In this document: positions 11,501-23,700 of the stretch, one piece after another
Numbering within the stretch: position 1 is the first letter of the stretch
How the letters are laid out: each line of letters starts with the position of its first letter
Assembly: GCA_005765155.1 (NCBI GenBank)
Contig: VCCP01000003.1
Span: 3,410,001-3,474,000, forward strand
Length of the DNA stretch: 64,000 nt
Direction: 5' to 3'
Origin: Zelopaecilomyces penicillatus
Taxonomy: Eukaryota > Ascomycota > Sordariomycetes > Hypocreales > Pseudodiploosporaceae
Notes under the pieces: model-generated
What the model was told of the DNA's origin: nothing
What the model saw: the letters and a program-made list of their open reading frames with translations, nothing else
Database searches by the model: none
Position numbers and translations under genes: made by a program

Positions 11501-12047
11501 ATCAACGATACTGCTAAATGCGGTTTCTATCTGGGAGCACGTATGCCTGCAGAACTTCGTGCACATGCCTTTTGAAACAGCGAGATTTAAACACGAGAAG
11601 GGGGTTGAGAGAGTGCCTCTCGGCTGCCCATTTGACCGACGATAATGCACCAGAGACGAAGGCCATGTTGTTATTACCCGTCATATAGTGGCCTTGGCTT
11701 TTTCCCCTGCGCCTTAGAGAGAGCAAATTTGGTCTGGAGTTTTTGTGGTTTTATTGATCTGGGTTCTAATACAAACTTCTTTTGCGGTTTGCCTATGCCA
11801 TGCCCTCCTGTATGGCAGCCGGGGCAGGGTTGACGTTTGCATTGAGAGAGAGAATGGGACTTTATGTATGTATGAACGCCGCTATGGAAACGCTGAGAGG
11901 GTCTTACGGGAGGGGAACAGTGGCATGGAATTGGGGGAGATGACATTCGAAATGCAAGCACTGAGACAATGACAATGCGAACGATGGTCAATATGGCAAG
12001 ATAGAGAGGTTGTTCATTTTTGTTTTCCTTATGGGAGTCACCGGCGG
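11501..12047. other. Convergent 3' flanks of the Rab gene and the unknown mitochondrial gene
   Basis: 547 bp between two stop codons facing each other. No ORF with protein-like features, and no clear terminator element beyond AT-rich stretches. Confidence 0.5.
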
Positions 12048-13706
12048 CTACCAGTTTATTATTGATGTATGAACCATATAACTGCCTGGCCTTGGCCGTG
12101 ATGTAGCCAACACTCGATGATTCCAACTCCGCTGAAATCGCCTGGCTTCAGACCAGTCGGCACAGACAATGACAAACCGACCCTTGAGCCTTTCCAGCGT
12201 CTGGTGATCTTTGAGCTCTAGGGAAGGGGCCTCATTTTTTGTGTTTGAGTTTTCGCTGCCTTTGATCTCTTTAACAGATGGCGATGGTTGTGAAGTGGCA
12301 GCTTTCAAGTGATGAGGCATGCACACTTGCCATCTCAAACTCCGGTTCTGTCCATCGAGGCGCACAAAGTTAAACAGCTCACTGGCCGTCAACGTAGGGG
12401 GGTAGACATCCAGGAGAACAATGGCAGGCTTTTCGCCGTAGCCCAGGGGCTCAACTACTTGGCTCAACTTTTGCGTCCAGGGACGTGATATGGTGACTCG
12501 TTTGCGCTCGATGGTGAGTAAGTCCTGGGAGGCGGGCGCAAGTGTAAAGGCATCCACCAGATCGGTCAAGGTGGTGGTGCTGCTGCCAGAGGAAGATGCT
12601 ATTGCTTCTGGGGTACTCGATAAAGCAGAGACTGAAGATGCGATGGGCATTGCAGAGAGGTTGGTGGTATTTGGATTGACACCCGTATTTCCATCAAAGA
12701 GAGAGGCTCGTAAATGCGGTGGCACTTGGCTCTCCCAAAGGCCGCTCGTAGACGCGAGTTTAAGCTTGCTTAGACGATGTAGACGGAGCAGCTTCTCGCA
12801 ATAAGCAGTAGCCGCCTCGACGTTGCTAAAGGAGACGAGGTATCGGCCCAGCGGCTCGAGGGTCTTGGGGTCGCGCTGCTGCTGGACTTTTTTGATGACG
12901 CTCTGCCAGCTCGCGAGGTCACTGGGGGCGAGGCGGTAGAAGTCGCTCGCGTTGAGGTTTGGCGATAGACCGTCGATGACGAGCATAAGGCGTGAGGCTG
13001 GGTTGGCGACGGGCGGAGGGATCTGGGCCTTTCCTCGGGATAATGCTGTTTTGGGATGGAGATGTCTCTTCGTGTTGGCTGGTCCCGTTTTCGCTAGAGC
13101 TCCAGTTGGGGTTCTGGGAGTGAATGGCGAAGGTTTTCGTGGATTTTGAGTCGTTCTGGGGCCCTGAGCAGAGTTGAATGTGTGTTTATTCTCCTCACTG
13201 ACACTGGTTCCATCGAGGTTTTGCGACTTCCTCTTCAATTGAGGCCACACGGGATGCGAAACTGTGGATTTGCCAGCATGCACCTCTTTAGCCTGACCAG
13301 GCTTTCCCTTGGCATCTCCATTACGAGAGGACGGATGTCTCCCAGCACCATTTCCGCCGACACTTCCTCCCTCTCGTCGAGACGTGGGTTTTCTTTTCCA
13401 TCGCGCCAAACCCGCAGTCGACTTCCCGGTTGTTGACGATGCCGGGGATGATGCAGCAGAAGGCGGCTTCTGCCTCTCCTCATCGAGACTGAGCAGGTTA
13501 CGTCGAGCCTTGGCTAGCTCTCCACGCGAAGGAAGGCCAACAGCCTCATCTTCATGACGGTGGTCGCGACGATGCGAGCAGCAAAACTGCCTCGAGCAAG
13601 TATATTTATAACAGCTTCTGCTACCAGCGCGGGCACCAGCGCCAGCGCCTAGGCTAAGATTGACGGCGAGCGCGTTGGCATGGCGGCTCCATCGGGGACG
13701 GATCAT
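12048..13706 (-). CDS. Uncharacterised protein with mitochondrial-type N-terminus and two RRM-like stretches
   Basis: A single open frame of 552 aa with no intron needed. The N-terminus (MIRPRWSRHANALAVNLSLG) is rich in Arg, Ala and hydroxylated residues and has no early acid, as in mitochondrial presequences. Residues 50-235 are basic and low-complexity. Residues about 239-318 (LMLVIDGLSPN ... GRYLVSFSNVEAATAYCEKL) and about 427-536 (PAIVLLDVYPPTLTASELFN ... KGRFVIVCADWSEARRFQRS) each show a beta-start, a helix and a closing beta strand with helix. This resembles a divergent RRM, although canonical RNP aromatic residues are not obvious. A role in mitochondrial RNA metabolism is inference. 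The gene diverges from the Afg2-like gene across 731 bp. Confidence 0.7.
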   Translation of the reverse strand: MIRPRWSRHANALAVNLSLGAGAGARAGSRSCYKYTCSRQFCCSHRRDHRHEDEAVGLPSRGELAKARRNLLSLDEERQKPPSAASSPASSTTGKSTAGLARWKRKPTSRREGGSVGGNGAGRHPSSRNGDAKGKPGQAKEVHAGKSTVSHPVWPQLKRKSQNLDGTSVSEENKHTFNSAQGPRTTQNPRKPSPFTPRTPTGALAKTGPANTKRHLHPKTALSRGKAQIPPPVANPASRLMLVIDGLSPNLNASDFYRLAPSDLASWQSVIKKVQQQRDPKTLEPLGRYLVSFSNVEAATAYCEKLLRLHRLSKLKLASTSGLWESQVPPHLRASLFDGNTGVNPNTTNLSAMPIASSVSALSSTPEAIASSSGSSTTTLTDLVDAFTLAPASQDLLTIERKRVTISRPWTQKLSQVVEPLGYGEKPAIVLLDVYPPTLTASELFNFVRLDGQNRSLRWQVCMPHHLKAATSQPSPSVKEIKGSENSNTKNEAPSLELKDHQTLERLKGRFVIVCADWSEARRFQRSWNHRVLATSRPRPGSYMVHTSIINW

Positions 13707-14437
13707 CCAGGCGGCGAGTCGAAAGAGCGCATTGATGTGTGAAAAGATGTTCGTAGGTGAGCCGTAATAGCGAACAAAAAGCTTGGATGGGAGGGGAGGA
13801 GTGTTGGAAGATGTGGAAGGGCTTTGAATTGGGTATTGCCTCAGGTGATTTTAGGTATAGCTTCTGTCTCTGATATCATTATTAGCGTCCAAGTCCAGAA
13901 TACGTACTGTAACTTAGTACCTTGATGAGACGTGTGGTCTGTGCGCTGGACCCTGTTTTTATTTCGATTTCGTATCCGTAAAATAAAATAAAAAACGTCC
14001 AAGTTGTGGCAATAAGAGGTGGCAGTTGCATTTAATTGTAATTATTTTTATGATTTCTGAGATTCTCAATTTTACAGAATCTATGTTGATTTCGTCTAGT
14101 TTCTTTTCTTCAATTATACAAGACTTTTTGCATTGATTACGCAGTTGCGCTCTGCATGACGAACTGCCTTACACATTCTGCACCCATCTCAGGTTTATCT
14201 CGTCACACAGAGAAAAATAGTGTCATCCCAGCTTCAACATCACCAGGGTCTATTACCACCCATTTTGAAGAAGTTGCCTTGCAAACTGCAGGCGTCCAGT
14301 AGCGACGGTCTATTGGAGGCTTCCTTGTTGCCCAATATTGGCCACAGTTCATAAAACAGATTCAAAGGCCAAAAGAGACAGACTCTAAAGAAAAGAAACA
14401 AACCTTAGTTTACCACACATTACACCAACAAGGAGCC
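13707..14437. promoter_or_regulatory. Divergent promoter region
   Basis: 731 bp between two start codons pointing outward. The middle (about 13970-14130) is very AT-rich, with ATAAAATAAAATAAAA near 13978. A purine-rich leader (AAAGAGACAG...AAAAGAAAC) precedes the + strand start. No specific binding site is assigned. Confidence 0.5.
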
Positions 14438-16957
14438 ATGGTGAAGAAGTGTGTTGACGCCAAGGTGCGGCCGCTGGCCAACCCTAGCTTGGAAAGGGCC
14501 AGTCTTCTAGGAGCCGCTCGTCTCTACATCAGCAAGGACACCCTCATCGCCTTGACTGGTAACCTTGAGAATGGCCGGCACTGCATCGTGGAGAGGCTGC
14601 AGATCGATGCTGACGAACCGTTTGAGAGCAGGCGCTGCGAGGCGTCGCTCTATATTCTACCGGAGAAGAACATCAGCCCTAATGTTGTCATGATGACCCG
14701 TGCCTTTCAAGAGGCTTCGGGCCTCAGGCTGGGCGACCAGGTCCGTCTTTCGCTCGGACAGCCAGTGACACCTGAGGCGGAAGAAGTCATCGTACAGGAT
14801 ATGGCCGACGCTGCGGAGCAGAAGAAGGAGGCTAGCAAGCAGACGAAGCACCCTGCTTCGTGGGAGTTTGCGATTAGCATGTCGCTAGACCGTGCGGAAC
14901 AAGTGTTTCCGGGCATGGTCTTCGAGGGTGTCAGTATCAACAAGCTGCGCCGAACTTTCAAGATCATTTCCGTCAACGGGCAGGATCACAATATTGCTCG
15001 TTTCAGGTTGGCCTCGACAACTGTCCGTATCCTCAACGCAGACGAGGACAAGGACGCGGATACCCAGACCAATGGTGTTGGTAATGGCAAGAGAGCTGAT
15101 GACACCTCCCGCGGAGAGCTCGTCGTCACTGGCGTTCCTGGTTTAACTTCGCAAGTTGGCGTCATCAACCAGTTTCTCAGGGGCTTCAGCCGCCCCTTTT
15201 GGGTCAAGGACGAACGCGAATCTTGTGGCTTCGTCATCCACGGCGGCCATGGCACAGGCAAGAGTTTTATACTGCAGCGCATCGCAGCGACAAACTGGGG
15301 CGCGGTGCACTGGGTCAGGGCATCAGACAAGCTCTCAATGCTGAGAGAGACTTTCAAGCTGGCCCAGTCGCAGCAGCCCTGCATGATTTTCATCGACGGC
15401 CTCGACGACCTCGTCTCCAAGGAACGCGCGAACCGAGACTCCATCATCGAAGTCCTAGGCGAGGAGCTCGACGCCCTCTCCGCCGCTGCCTCTGCGGCCA
15501 ACGCCCTACCCAGAGTTGTTGTCATCGCCACCTGTCTCGACTACATGACCGACCTACCCGGAAAACTACAGAAACGCTCCCGGTTTCGCGAGAATGTCGC
15601 TCTGCCGATTCCTCGAGCGACGGAACGCCTCGAGATCCTCCGCTTTCTCGACCCGCCTATCCAGTCTGCCGGTAGAGACGCCTGTCTGCTGAGCGTGGCG
15701 CAGAAGACGCATGCGTATAACGGGGATGATCTCGCAAACTTGGTGCTGAATGCTAAGAAGATCCTGGGAAGCCGGTTGGATGATGATGCAGCTGCTGTTG
15801 CTGCTGCTGATGCTGGGAATGGCGAAAGCGATGGCGGTGATCAGAAAGAACAGCAGCAGCAGCAGCAGCGCTTTTTGACATCGGATGATATGGAGCAGGC
15901 TCTCCGTATCACGCGTCCCACAGCTATGCATGATATCAACCTCAAACCCCCTACTATCCACTGGCAAGATGTCGGCGGGCAGGAGAGTCTCAAAAAGGTT
16001 CTCCGCCGAATGATCAAAAACGCAAAAGTAGGTAACCGAATTGCACGAACAACCTCCTTCACAGCTACCAATATCTTTTCCCCCTTTCCCACTCAGCGAC
16101 ATCTTTCATAACCACCAATACCCCTTTCTCTTCTCCTGACTATATCAATCCCAATCCCCTTACTGACAAGCTCGTGTTTCTTACTCCAGGACACAAACCC
16201 AGCCAGCCGCCACGTCCTCCGCCACCCCCCCAAGGGCCTCTTACTCTACGGCCCACCCGGTTGTTCCAAAACCCTGTCCGCCCAAGCCATGGCCACAGAA
16301 TCCTCCTTCAACTTCTTCGCCGTCAAGGGCGCTGAACTACTCAACATGTATGTTGGCGAGTCTGAGCGAGCCGTTCGCACACTCTTTGAGCGCGCCCGCG
16401 CTGCCGCCCCATCCATCATCTTCTTTGATGAGATAGACTCCATCGGCGGCCAACGAGCCGGAGGTGCTGGAGCTGCCGCCGCCTCTCGCAGTTCTGGCTC
16501 CGTCAATATGCTCACAACTTTACTCACCGAGATGGACGGCTTCGAGTCCCTTACCGGAGTCCTCGTTCTAGCTGCCACGAATAGACCCGAGGCCATGGAT
16601 CCGGCGCTTATGCGGCCGGGCCGTTTCGACCAGGTCCTTTACGTAGGCCCCCCCGACCAGCCCGCGCGGGAGTCTGTCTTTGGCGTCCACCTCCGCGGTC
16701 TCGCCGTTGCTGCGGACGTTGACGTCTCCGAGCTTGCGGAGCTGGCCGACGGCTACTCTGGCGCGGAGATTAAGGCCATCTGCAATGAGGCAGGCCTCGC
16801 TGTTCTGGACCGCTACGATGAGGATGAGACAGGCACAGAGAAGCTTGAGATTACCATGGCTGATCTGGTAGCAGCGATGGACCGAACGCCGAGGAATATA
16901 ACCAAGATGATGATTGCAGGCTACGAGACTTGGTCAAGGCAATTCAGAAAAGTATAA
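14438..16957 (+). CDS. afg2: Afg2/Drg1 (SPATA5)-like double AAA ATPase with degenerate first ATPase domain
   Basis: Two exons (14438..16027, 16190..16957), 785 aa. The N-domain (about 1-230) is followed by D1 and D2. D2 is canonical and Afg2-like: PPKGLLLYGPPGCSKT (Walker A with Cys-Ser), SESSFNFF-type strand, NMYVGESERAVR, Walker B IIFFDEIDSIGG, sensor ATNRPEAMDP, and GRFDQVLYV arginine finger. D1 keeps a Walker A (GGHGTGKS, residues 269-276), but Walker B is MIFIDG, with Gly321 where the catalytic Glu belongs, and the sensor-1 position reads IATC instead of ATN. Drg1/Afg2 releases Rlp24 from pre-60S ribosomes in the cytoplasm; that function is known for yeast and inferred here. A Gln run, (CAG)n, lies near 15850 between the domains. 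The orthology call rests mainly on D2. Confidence 0.82.
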
Positions 16958-17781
16958 GAAGTAAAACATGAAAAGCATAATGAACAGTAAAAAAAAAAAG
17001 GAACAATACCATTGAAAACTTCGAGGTACTTGTAGTTGGGTTTTTGTGATACATCTAACACTTCTTCATTTGCAACTGCACTCGGGATGCCTTCACAATC
17101 GTATCACAAGAACAAGGTATGCTGTTTCTCATCAAATCCTCTGACCCGTGATAATTCATTTGCTTTTCTGCTCGAGGACCAACGCGCCAACACAGCCTCC
17201 ATCCAAAATGAGCCTCGAATAATGAAGTGTGTGTCGAATTCCACACATTTGGGAACGACGAACGGATTATATATGATACAGGCGAGCAGCGTGAAGCACG
17301 CACCCAAATCCTCCCTAACCTCCCTTCTTTCTCCCTTCTCCGACATTGTATAGACGAGCCAAAAGAAACAGAACTTCAACATCCTTCCCCCCTCTCACTC
17401 GTACTTCTCCTCATGATACGCCACTTCCCAGCTTGGAGCTTCCTCTTCTCTAGTCCTTCACAAGTTGGCCCATGGCCGCCACTGTTTTGTTGACGTCTTC
17501 CACGGCCAAAGGTCCACCCCCCACCCTTCCAGACAAATTCTAGACCGTAGCCGCTTTGATTTGGACCCGATGAGCAACCTGGTTTTGGTACCCGAGCCGA
17601 GTGCAGTTGATGAAGTAAAAAAAGATATAAAAAAAGAGTATCGTAAACGCCGCCCCTATCACCACCGACGCCCTGTCAAACAAGGACCGGTCCCAGATGT
17701 AGCATTATCATCTGCATAGTGTTCTCGTGCTGAATCAATGATCAGAAGTCAAAATAACATACGCCATAAAGGTCCCTATAC
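16958..17781. other. Convergent 3' flanks of afg2 and psy2
   Basis: 824 bp between facing stop codons. It holds an A-run near 16989 and C/T-rich patches. No supported gene. Confidence 0.5.
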
Positions 17782-20702
17782 TCATTCCGCATCCGTCTTA
17801 GGACCCCCTGTCCTGAAGGCCGTTGAGAGGCTGATTGCAATCTTTTTAGGGGTCCCATTTCCCGCTCCGGCCGTGAAGCTTTTGCGCCTTTGGCTCAGGC
17901 TGGAAGACGTCGTCGAATTAGATTCCGAAGAACTGCTATTGCGTCGCTTGTTTTGCATCAGCTTTCCTAGTTCGTCGTCATCGTCTTCTTCTCGTCGCCT
18001 CTTCTCAGATAGACGCTCGGGTGGCGTTGCAGCGTTGGGATTTTTGACACTGTCGTCTTCTTCTTCTTCGTTTGATTTTGACTCGCCATCAACCTCGGCC
18101 GGTTCATCGCCATCTTCATCTGAAGTATAGTCAACCAGGGGTTTGGAAGGGGCTGATGATCCATTCTTCTTGGCCCTGTGTGCTCCGTTTCGATCCTGAA
18201 CATCCTCTTCCGGATCCTCAGCATCCCAGTACTCCTCTTCCCGAGGATCTACAGCAATTTGATCCATCAATCTAGTAGTTGGTGGAGGTTTCCGACCCAC
18301 ATCCTCTTCAGTCTCGAGGAAGTAGTCCATGTTTGCTGTGTACCCTTGGGTTTGATCGTATCGCAGGATTAGATCCCGGAAGGTGGCCATATAGCTGAGA
18401 CTGATCAAATGGTCCCGATGATTGTTCACAAGGTGCTTCACAAGGTCTTTGAGGCCCTCTTTCTTGATGTACTCAAAGAGCTCCAGGGAAGCTGAACTCA
18501 GCAAGTTGTCCCTTGGCATCGCGTTAATCAAGACCTCGAGAACAGGGCCTAATACGTCCTTCTCCGTAAGATGCTTGACGTAGAATTCCTCCTGAAGGCC
18601 AATCAGCGACCGGAAAAATCGAATCGCAACTATCATGCACAGTTAGTCAAAATTATTGAGTTTCATTAGTGTAAGTGAAATAATTCTTACCAAGTTGCAA
18701 ATACTTCTCTGGACTCTTGAGAAGCTGGGCAACACGCTGAGCAATATTGTTATTCATAACAAAGTATCTGCTAAATCTGTGATGTTGGCGAATAAAGAAG
18801 CAGAGAATCTCCACCAGATATGTGAACTTGGAGGCTTGATGAACTGTAAAGTCAAGGTCGGTACGATGCTCTAGATCAAGGAGAGGCTTAAATAGCTTCA
18901 CAGCAGACCTTTCATAGAAACGCGTTAGAAAAAGCTCCTGCTGTGGATCAGCCGCCGGTTGCAGTCTGGGCCTGCCAGCAAATTCACCGTTGGCTTTTTG
19001 AAAGTTGTCAGGCCCCACGCCAATTCCTCCTTGATCTAAGAGAACTTTGAGGGCCTCTGAGATTTGAGACTTGACACCAAGATCCACTTCCACAAGTAGA
19101 AGGTCAATTAGGGAGTCTGTCAATGACGACTGGCCCTCGTGCATCTGTCTATAGATTGTCTGTCGGATCATTTGCGGATCGTGATCGATAATGGAGATGA
19201 GGATATCTGTTGCTCCAACTCGGACCCCGACATCGCCGTGTCGTAGACCAAAATGAATGACCTGTAAAAGTCCATGTGCAATAAAATTATTGTAAAGGGT
19301 CTGGCGCGCAGGCGGCTGAATGTTTTTGGCAATAGCACAGCATTGCTGTATAAATAAAACGGCTTCCTTGCGTTTCTTCTGGTCAGGGAAAGGAGAATTG
19401 AATATTCCAAAGAGTTCGCCCAGGAATGACGTATTTGATTGAAGATGTTGGACAATGTCAACCTGGTTGAAGAAGATCAACGAGTTGAGTACTGAAAATG
19501 TGGGGTCATCGAGTATTCGTGCAAGAACAACATCTTTGAGATATTGGAGACGGTATGTCTGGTGGATTTTCCGGCGGGTCGATTCATCTTCGATCGGGAC
19601 CACTTCCTTGTAGCGCCCTTGGTTGTCTAGCCAGTGACGATGGTTGGCTTTGTGGCTCGGGAAATCCGGATCATATTCTAATGCCCCGACGACACCGAGA
19701 AGATATTCGTCTGACACAGCGAGTTCGATAATGGAAGTGTCATTGAGAAGTATGACGCTCTTCATGATGTTGCACAGTCGGTGCAGATCTGGTAGGCTTT
19801 CCAGGTCCTCAGCCATTTCCACCAATGGTATAAGCTTCCCAATGTAGTCTTCGGACATGATGAATTTGGCCAGAGCTTCACGTCCATTAGCTGTCGCACT
19901 CATGATACGCATGCTTGTGTCGATCTCTGCGAGATTTCCGAGTTCGGCGGCGGGGAGATTGATGGAGGGGGGAACCTCAATGGCAAGGTCGTCAGAGAGG
20001 CCATCGTCTGCAAAGATGGGTCATGGTGAGTGTCTGTATATCCAATGCTCTTGGAGTGCCAATTAGCCACTTACCTGCCCCATTGTGGATACCCTGAAGA
20101 GTCATTTGGATGTTATTAACAAACCGCCTAGATGAGAGTTAGCAAATGTGCTCTTCCCGCCCAGCAAATGGACTAATAAAAATAAATAATGGGAGTCTGA
20201 CCATATCATGGCACAGCCATCGGCCTCTTGGAAACTGAGGGCCATGTCGACCCCGCTCCCGGGTTCTTGCCAGACAATGAGCGTCTCTATACAGCATCAT
20301 ATTAGTTCATGCACTCATCGAACGCAGGACTATGGTGCGCCTTGCCTTGTTGCTTCTGAAAGCCATCTTCCTTCTGAATCTTGGTCTCCAGAAGGAGGCG
20401 TTCGGGTTGATCTTCGGACTCCACTATGACGCGTGGGTCTTTGTGGCCATCGTCATTCTGAATTGGTGCGCAAGATGCTGTTAGACATGCAATCATCGAG
20501 GAGGGGGAAAACATTGGGGAGAAGGGAGGGGACACGGAAAAAGAATATGATCATGTGTTTTTGAGATAATGGAGTGACCTACAATCGCAAAGGTCGCGGT
20601 GCAGAAGCCCGTGCCGCGGTCGAACCAGTCATTGTTGCGCAGCTCATAGACCTTGACGCGCTTTTTGTCCGTCGCCTGATGAGGCACCGGCTGTGCCATC
20701 AT
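17782..20702 (-). CDS. psy2: Psy2/SMEK, regulatory subunit 3 of protein phosphatase 4
   Basis: Six exons on the minus strand, in coding order: 20702..20583, 20457..20346, 20286..20202, 20127..20075, 20007..18691, 18629..17782, giving 844 aa. The N-terminus (KKRVKVYELRNNDWFDRGTG) opens the PH/EVH1-like domain that recruits substrates. It is followed by the SMK-1 (DUF625) core, including LCNIMKSVILLNDTSI and TYRLQYLKDVVLARILDD, then Armadillo-like helices. The C-tail is acidic, then Ser-rich and basic (EKRRREEDDDD, RRNSSSSESNS). PP4-Psy2 acts in DNA-damage recovery and cell-cycle control, partly in the nucleus. Exon 2 ends CAACAAG before GCAAGG, so intron 2 uses a GC donor; the frame and the family sequence require it. 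The frame upstream of 20702 runs open to a stop near 20858 but has no earlier ATG, so 20702 (or the adjacent ATG at 20699) is the start. Confidence 0.92.
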
Positions 20703-23700
20703 CACAGGCTCGGGTTCCCCCTCCGTGACGGGATGATTATACGCGACCAGGTTCGGGGTGAGTGCGAGGTGTTGCTGTAAGGAGAGCTCGGAGGTCTCGG
20801 TAGGACTGAGGACCGCGAGCGCCGCCACGGTTCCTTGAGTAATGGCGCCCGGGGGTTAGGACAGGGCGCGAGGCGATTGATCCGAGAGTTATTGATGTCG
20901 CTGCAGTGTGTGAAGTCAGGCACGTGGATAAAGGTGACGTAGCAGGCGATGCCAGTCAGCGCGCCATGCAAAACCTCGGCCAGGAGTCGTCGTTCAGAAT
21001 GGGTCGAAGTTGGTCGCTGCGTGTGTGGGAAAAGCGGGCGATGACGGGTTGCGTTCAGAGGGTCAAAAGGCGACTATCGCAGGGGCAGGGATGAAAACTG
21101 TGTGCGCGAGATGCCCAAGTGTGTGAGCGTAGAGACGACAGACGATAGACGATAGGCGCCCAATAGAACAGACGCCAGACGGTGACAACTGAAGGGCCAG
21201 ACAGTCGACGAGCAGGCAAAAACAGAACGAGGACCAGGCGCGAGCAAATGGGGGCGTGGCTGGCCGGGGAGCGGCAGCCTGTGACACGCGCAAAACAAGC
21301 GCAAAGGCCGGGGGGAGCGTGAGCGGCAGCGCAAACAGTCGGCAGTGGGCTTCGGATTGCCAATGTGATGGACGATGGATGGTGTTCGAGGATGAGGTTG
21401 GATTGAGGTGGGCAAAGCGCGTGACCAAAGGCGGCGGGTGCTGGCCCGGGGGGGCGGCTGCTTTGTTGGCGGTGGAGTTTTGAGCGAAAGGTGCGACTAG
21501 CGCTGGGCTGGGCCGTGGCGGCAGTAGCGAGTTAGGTAGGCTTAAGGCTCTGCTGTGGCATCTGGCCACTGTACAGCACACATGCACAGGTGGGGGGAGT
21601 ACCAGCTGTGGCTAGTGGCCCCAAGGTCCAAGTGTTTCAACTGTCTGTGTGGCCTGAACAAGATGTTCTGTCCGTTCGGCGCCACCGAACCATTTCAGCC
21701 CCATCACCATCACTCAACCTCGGACGAAGATGCCAATGAACCCTCCTCTCCTGGTGCGAGTCGCATGCATCCCTCGGTTTATGCCTGAGATGAAATTGAT
21801 TAGGTAGTATTACTGATTGAAGGTGCCAAACTCGCTTGGTCGATATAAACCAGCTTTAGATGCGACGACACATGGTGGTGGCTCCAATGATTCCTACATC
21901 CAAGCCAGTCTGGCATCAACAACACCAGGTCGTTAGGCATCTCATCTTCCCTTTCCCCAGCATTTCCCTTCCGAAGCCCCCACGGTTTCGCGCCTGACGG
22001 GACTGCTGCACCTGCATGTGTTGAGTTTTCCCCATCACGGATGGGCCTGGGTATCCCCACATAAAACATGAGTAAGCATGTGGCTGTGCTACAGTTTTCC
22101 CCTTCTTGTTTCACCGCCCAACCGATCTGCTGGATGGACCCTTAATCACGTGCGCACTGGTTCCTCCGACTCTCCATGTGCTTGCTCGAGCCCAAATCAC
22201 GTGCGCTCTCATGTCCTCCTATGGCATGAACTTGCTGTCAAAATAAATTATCCTATATCTAATAATACGTCATCAGCAACGACCGTTGCTAAACAAGAAA
22301 ATGGCTTTTCTTATTCACAGCCTCGGAGTGAAGTAGGGTGATCAACTTACCGGTTGGGTTAAGTACTCAGGTTGCTCTAATGCCCAACTTGCCAACCCAA
22401 CCAGTGACATAGTGGAACATTGCGAAGAGCTTAGGTGCCAGGCATCACCACATCTCGCGTTTCAATTCAAAGCGACTTGTTCCCCCATACGTTGGCGTTT
22501 CTCAGGCTAAAGAACAATGACGATAGGGTAGCAAACGCTCCCTTTCTCTCTTACTTCAAGTAGTCGCGCGCGGGCCTGCCGTTCATGTCGCGAACATCAA
22601 TTACGGTGCCTGAGACTTGTCTCACCATGCGTTGATGTCATTCTTACCGCTGATCTAGCTTTCCCGTCTCCATTAACTGACCTCCAACCTCCGATTTCCG
22701 AACGTCAAGTAATAAAAAGCTACTTGATACCATCCAACTCACATTCCCATCCCCAATTTTTGGCACATCATCGTCATCATTCCTAGTCTTTCTTCCAAGT
22801 GTACAGAAATACAATCGCAAAGACACTTACCAACCAAGTTTCCCTAATAATCTCCATCTTTTCTGCCAACGCTTCCTAGTCTAAGCTCGCCACTTTTCCA
22901 AATCTAGCTCCAGATCCAGGCACAGTCAAGAGAGCCAAAGAATCCGCTTGTCTGCTCAAAAGCCAGCTCCATGAATTATTCTAAGGTGACGAAGAAGAAT
23001 TCAACACCTCAGATGCTCAAAACTCTCTCTCCTTCCACATAAGCTATAGAAAAGACCAAACTCAAAGATGCTTCTAGTCCGTGCCAATAGGCTGCATATA
23101 TCTACCATGCCTAGGCTAGCCGCATCGTACCTTACGAAATTAGCGTGTTCAAATGCAACTCTAGTGCTGTATGTACGGTAATTACCTCTTTTGCGCGATT
23201 TGCAACCCGTTTATTCCGATGCAACTATAACTTGGATCGTCGATTTGTATCTTCGAAACTTGAGTCCGAGCGAGGCTAGGCAAGGTCTAAGCGGTTAGCT
23301 AAGTGGCACTTTGGCTTGGTTTGTAATTAACTGAAAGTGAGCGAATCGGGCCCTGCTAGGTGAGGCATGGGAATTCTAGAACCTAACAAGTACGTCAGTG
23401 GGTTGGTAAAGATCTATCAATTGCATAATACATATGCAGAGCAATTGCTTGCGTAGTATGTAGAGTTACATTATCCCTACAAACATTCTCAGCGAACTGG
23501 GGTAACAGCATCCCACGTATCCCACCTATTTACCTATCATGGCTGGCTCCAAACTCACGATATCGCTTCAGCTGGGAAACAATACAATAATCAATTACCC
23601 TGCGGAGGTTCCGTACTCCGGACCATCCAGCCATCTTTGGAACCGGAAATTCCGACGCAGTAATGTTGTTCTCATTTGTAAAAACGCAGTTGCCAATTAG

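Noticed and set aside
21055..21587. Three overlapping minus-strand frames of 100-170 codons
   Set aside because: GC-rich 5' flank of psy2 keeps several phases open at once; none shows protein-like features.
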